Assembly (NCBI GenBank): GCA_019155185.1
Contig: CM032800.1
Coordinates: 18,063,956 to 18,127,955 of the forward strand
DNA: 64,000 bases
Reading direction: 5' to 3'
DNA from: Beaufortia kweichowensis
Lineage: Eukaryota > Chordata > Actinopteri > Cypriniformes > Gastromyzontidae
Shown here: positions 60,345-64,000 of the stretch, one piece after another
Layout: the number at the start of each line of letters is the position of its first letter
How positions within the stretch are numbered: position 1 is the stretch's first letter
Position numbers and translations under genes: made by a program
Notes under the pieces: model-generated
Database searches by the model: none
Seen by the model: only the letters and a program-made list of their open reading frames with translations
Told to the model about the DNA's origin: nothing

Positions 60345-60716
60345 ACCGTTGTTATCGAGTCAATCAACTTCTGGCACCTAGAAACAGATATTTCAGCCTG
60401 ATCTATGTTCCACAGCTCCTGTGAATTTTGAATGTTACGCCGTTTCTCTGTGGGCCAGTCATTGTGTTCCTTGGCAAATTTTAATTGATTCTGCACATGT
60501 GTTTTTTTTACGGGTCTTCTTGCTGACAGCTTAGCTTCGACAAAGATATTTAATATTAACAAGAAGCACCACTGCGGTTACTAGAAATGAATGTCATTTC
60601 AGCAGAGCATCCTATAATTTTCTGCACTTGTTTTTATGTTTTCCCTTCTCCAATCAGCTTTTTAATGAAATTACGTTGTTTTTCCGAACAATGTTTGGAT
60701 CGGCCCATTTTACTTT
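60345..60716 (-). pseudogene. Tc1-like transposase fragment, minus strand
   Basis: On the minus strand the frame starts at about 60700 with MGRSKHCSEKQRNFIKKL, then IGEGKT, a stop, KQVQKIIGCSAEM. It continues after a gap as AKLSARRPVKKTHVQNQLKF, AKEHNDWPTEKRRNIQNSQE and LWNIDQAEISV. These are the first helix-turn-helix and the start of the catalytic domain of a Tc1 subfamily different from the copy at 52475. The first catalytic Asp is within the NIDQAEIS segment, which replaces the usual WSDESKI. The catalytic C-terminal half is absent, and no terminal repeats were identified. Confidence 0.78.
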
Positions 60717-61027
60717 GCAATTCAGAAGGAAATATATTGTAGAACAATGTGTGACACATTGCTTCCTTTCTTTCTTAATAAAGGACAATTAATGGCAACG
60801 GTTTTGTTCACAGAATGAATGAGTTGTCTAAATAAAGTCAACACTAGTATTGTAAACACACCACTTTTAATGCATTAGTCTGTTACTCAGAACAAGCGGC
60901 ACGCATGTCATATCAGTTGGAGCTGTTGCGTTTCTATTACACTACTACACTGCTTTAAACGATACGTATGAACATTTGACTGTTTCTGGTGCATGTGATT
61001 TTGAAATATTTTCCCCCTGTCCTCCAG

Positions 61028-61251
61028 AGAGCTGACCTGGCTGTGGCTCCTCTCACAATCACCTTTGTCCGTGAGAAAGTAATCGATTTCTCCAAACCGT
61101 TCCTGAACACTGGCATCAGTATCCTGTACCGGAGACCCAACAGCACCAACAGTGGCTTCTTTTCTTTCCTTAATCCCATGACCCCTGACATCTGGGTCTA
61201 CATCCTGCTGGCATATCTGGGGGTCAGCTGTGTGCTCTTTGTCATTGCCAG
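61028..61251 (+). CDS. grik3: Kainate receptor exon (probably exon 11): S1 end and TM1
   Basis: 224 nt, phase 0 in and phase 2 out. Encodes RADLAVAPLTITFVREKVID, FSKPFLNTGISILYRRPNST, NSGFFSFLNPMTPDIWVYIL and LAYLGVSCVLFVIAR. The Pro-Leu-Thr and the Arg in TFVREK are the conserved residues that grip glutamate. PDIWVYILLAYLGVSCVLFV is TM1. In relatives, NTGISI reads TLGISI or TLGVSI, and RRPNSTNSG reads RKPNGTNPG, so this region is mildly divergent. In TM1 the positions homologous to the GluK2 I/V and Y/C editing sites are encoded as Ile (ATC) and Tyr (TAT). The donor is GTGAGT. Confidence 0.96.
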
Positions 61252-63333
61252 GTGAGTGAAAAGACTTGAACCTTGACCATGAACCTAGAATTGCACCATT
61301 TGTACTATGGTAAAAGCCAGATTTGGAGATGTGCTCTTGTGACTGAGTCAGTAAGCAACACCACATTACAGTTGACTTTTTTTGCAATGCAACCACCAAC
61401 ATACCCCAACATAAAGGCTCATTTCTTTGGGAAATGTCAAATGACAGGCACCATTTTGAAAAGACACTTGGAGATGGCATATCATGCATATCATTTTGTG
61501 TCTCATTCTTATGCCTTTTATCTCTTGACAGTGAACACGTTGATGTGCCCTACAGAATAATATAAACCGTTTACAGCAGAAGAAGAACGGGGATGAAATT
61601 TGGAAATACAGAATACTATTTTAGTATGCTTTATATGTAGCTTCTTCTTTTGAGTCAGTCATTATGTGTCTAGTGCCTGTACTCATATAGAGTAATGGTC
61701 ACTTTCAGAGGTCCTTGTAACACCAGTGAGAGATGTTAGAAACACATCTGTTTAATATACTCCTACATGTCATGACATTGTCACTCATCAGACTCTCAAG
61801 TAGGATGTTAACAAACTGTTTGGACTGCTGCACATATTATTCATTACTTCATTATAAATTCATCTGAAAACAAACGCTTTAGTATAGAACTAAATGCAAT
61901 ACTTTGATGTAGGTCTGCAATGACAGATTTTGATTGTTAGTAAATGTAGGAGATGACGTTCACACAGGTGTCTTAGCAGTGTAATTACATTCCACATTTA
62001 CATTTTTCATGTTACTCGTTTTCAGTATATGAAATGTAATTAAGTTTTCTTTGTTAGGGCCTTTGCTTGAAAAGTGTGCAATTCTCAATTAAGAGAAATG
62101 GCACTTGCTTTTGATATTCTAAGGCAATGACATTTCATGTAATTTACACGTCCAAACACTTACTGCCACTCGCATTAATGTTGAGGTTTACATATGCAAA
62201 CAAAAATCAAAGTCAGGAATCAGTCCTAGCAACGCCGTTCTCACTATTAAAATGTTCTTTAAAATATACATTATGAGTTTGAAAAGTTAAATGAGCAGTG
62301 ACAGAAAAGTGTGATTTTCTGATACGCTTAATTGAAATACTTCAATTCTTCTGTTTAGAGGTGAAGCATATAATTCCAAAACATCACCAAAAGCTCTGAG
62401 CCCTTGTTGCAGCGATGGGTTTTACTTTTCTTATGTGTAACTTTGAAATGTCTCTGCTAGGCATAATTCAGTGGCTTTCAGCATTCTGACTAGTGAGAGT
62501 AGAGTAGAAGAGCCACGTACAGAAACAATGAGCAAATGAGAGATTTATGTAGTCGTGCAATGTGTCGTCATCATCTGGAGTCCCTCAATGATACCCGCGT
62601 CTGTCATTCTGAGACATCTGCTTTGAGATGTTCCTTGTACTGTAGGTGTTAAAGGACAGGTGTTTCTAAGGAAAATGACAGACATCTGTCGAGTATGGAA
62701 AGTTAATTACGTTGTAGTTTAACAAGCTGCTGGAATGAACTTTCATTGTTAACAACAATACTAACAGAGGCTCTGTTAATATCACCTCGCCGTTTCTCTC
62801 CTCTGCTACGAGATTACCAACAGCTAATAATAAGTCTGAAGGTATTAGTAGTTTAGCAACATGTTTTAAATGTTACAGCTTGATATTATACCAATGACCA
62901 GCATCAACTTTGATGGCAATGCCAGATTACTAAGAAGGAAGAAACAGTAATGTGTAGAGTAGAGTAAGTGGAAGTAGGTTCTATAATTTCAGTGGCATAA
63001 CATTAAAGGATCTACCAGTCATGGATGACAGATGGAAACAAAGAACAATAAGATGTTTGGAGTGAACAAAGTGTGAGAACAGAAGAGTAATGATACAATA
63101 CAGATAAATAAGAGCTTTTAGACATGTAAAGGGAATTGTCAGAAATCTCCTGCCATGTACATGTTTGGTCACATGCTGAAAAATGTGTCAAAAGGCTATT
63201 TTAGGGCACGGCAAAATGGGCATTAGAAATCCCCCTCGAAATGATCATTAGTTTTTCACATTAGTTCAGGCTAACTATTGATCCAGAAATGGCATGTTCA
63301 CCTCTGTGGTTTCTGTCTCTCCTCTCGCCGTAG
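61252..63333 (+). other. grik3: Intron
   Basis: 2082-bp phase-2 intron, AT-rich, with nothing recognised. It ends CTCTCCTCTCGCCGTAG. Confidence 0.8.
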
Positions 63334-63452
63334 GTTCAGTCCTTATGAGTGGTACGACGCCCATCCGTGTAATCCAGGATCCGACGTGGTGGAAAACAAC
63401 TTCACCCTTCTCAACAGCTTCTGGTTCGGCGTGGGCTCCCTTATGCAGCAAG
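63334..63452 (+). CDS. grik3: Kainate receptor exon (probably exon 12): pore loop with Q/R site
   Basis: 119 nt, phase 2 in and phase 1 out. Encodes RFSPYEWYDAHPCNPGSDVV (the first Arg is split with the preceding exon) and ENNFTLLNSFWFGVGSLMQQ. The re-entrant pore loop is NSFWFGVGSLMQQ. The first Gln of MQQ is the Q/R selectivity position and is encoded CAG, so the genome specifies the unedited, calcium-permeable form. The donor GTACGA follows QQG. The next exon, which should begin SELMPKALS, is outside the window. Confidence 0.96.
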
Positions 63453-64000
63453 GTACGATTGAGCCGTGCTTCTCGACAAACTCGACACGCTTCCCAAAAA
63501 AAACCCATAAACCATGCAGGAAACCTGACAGTGACTGTTTTTCACCCTTTACCTGTCAAACACGCGAGGTTCAGACCGCTCTGACAGGAGGAGGAAGTTG
63601 TCATCTGGCTTGTCAGTGAGGCGGGAATGAGGCCTGTCAAACATCTGTCACGCGCGCTGGCAGCTTAGAGGGATAACGGCACTGTTTGTTTCCAGACACT
63701 CGTTTGCCATCAGAGACCTTCAGCATCGTGAGCTTGAGGTTGAGATGAAAGTCGACAGAAGACTTTGTCTGTCGCAGCAGATGCACATAGAGGCGTCTAT
63801 GTGCTTCATCTCGTCTCCTCATGGCCAGATGCCCCGTTTATATACATTGCTCTCTTTCTTTTTTGAGCACGCTATGAGTTCAGAGCGGCACAGAGTCACT
63901 TTATAGATGGTAATAGTAAAGAAATGAATAGGCGAGCAGTCAGACCTCCAGTGACGGGTTCTGCGTGGAACCTGCTCATCTCATGCTGAGCTTAAGGCCA
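63453..64000 (+). other. grik3: Start of the next intron
   Basis: Phase-1 intron that continues beyond the window. No feature recognised. Open frames reading through the donor are not coding. Confidence 0.75.

Noticed and set aside
60908..61489. 193-codon minus-strand open frame
   Set aside because: It is antisense to the receptor TM1 exon, whose + strand translation is clearly the real one.

Overview
This window looks like nuclear DNA of a ray-finned fish, possibly an otophysan such as a cyprinid or characin. The evidence is a vertebrate-type gene with GT-AG introns embedded in fish-style repeats: Ngaro and DIRS tyrosine-recombinase retrotransposons, Tc1-like elements, an L2-like LINE, hAT and Harbinger elements, and long minisatellites. 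Nothing here looks bacterial or plasmid-like. The order within the fish is an inference and was not tested by search.

The only host gene I can support is an ionotropic glutamate (kainate) receptor subunit on the + strand, closest by eye to GRIK3/GluK3. Eleven coding exons run from 20040 to 63452. They total 1752 nt (about 584 codons), have GT-AG borders, and their intron phases agree from one exon to the next. They cover the amino-terminal domain, the linker, the S1 half of the glutamate-binding domain, TM1 and the pore loop up to the Q/R-site codon. The signal-peptide exon lies upstream or was not recognised. The exons for the rest of the pore, TM3, S2, TM4 and the C-tail lie downstream of the window.

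Layout. 1-7.2 kb: plain AT-rich sequence with no recognisable gene. 7.8-9.2 kb: an LTR-like block carrying a 46-bp minisatellite. 9.4-13.2 kb: a 3.8-kb array of a 27-bp unit. 13.5-17.0 kb: a degraded Ngaro-type element with the split direct repeats A1-ORFs-B1-A2-B2. It keeps gag and tyrosine-recombinase remnants, but most of its reverse transcriptase is deleted. 20.0-24.6 kb: four receptor exons, with a Tc1 relic between the third and fourth. 24.6-33.4 kb: a repeat-filled intron holding a hAT-like MITE, a DIRS relic and an L2-like LINE. The LINE is interrupted by a MITE and flanked by a Harbinger element with a TTA duplication. 33.4-36.3 kb: two exons. 37.5-44.2 kb: a 6.7-kb G-rich array of a 31-bp unit inside an intron. 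44.8-51.1 kb: three exons. 51.3-54.3 kb: a hAT-like element with a near-perfect 8-bp target duplication, containing a (CA)n tract and a nearly complete Tc1-like transposon. 54.3-61.0 kb: intron with a 121-bp sequence duplicated 2052 bp apart and another Tc1 fragment. 61.0-64.0 kb: two exons encoding the ligand-binding/TM1 region and the pore.

No wholly new system is evident. The most informative structures are the RT-deleted Ngaro element, the two large intragenic minisatellites, the nested hAT/Tc1 insertion with IR/DR ends, and the unexplained 121-bp duplication.
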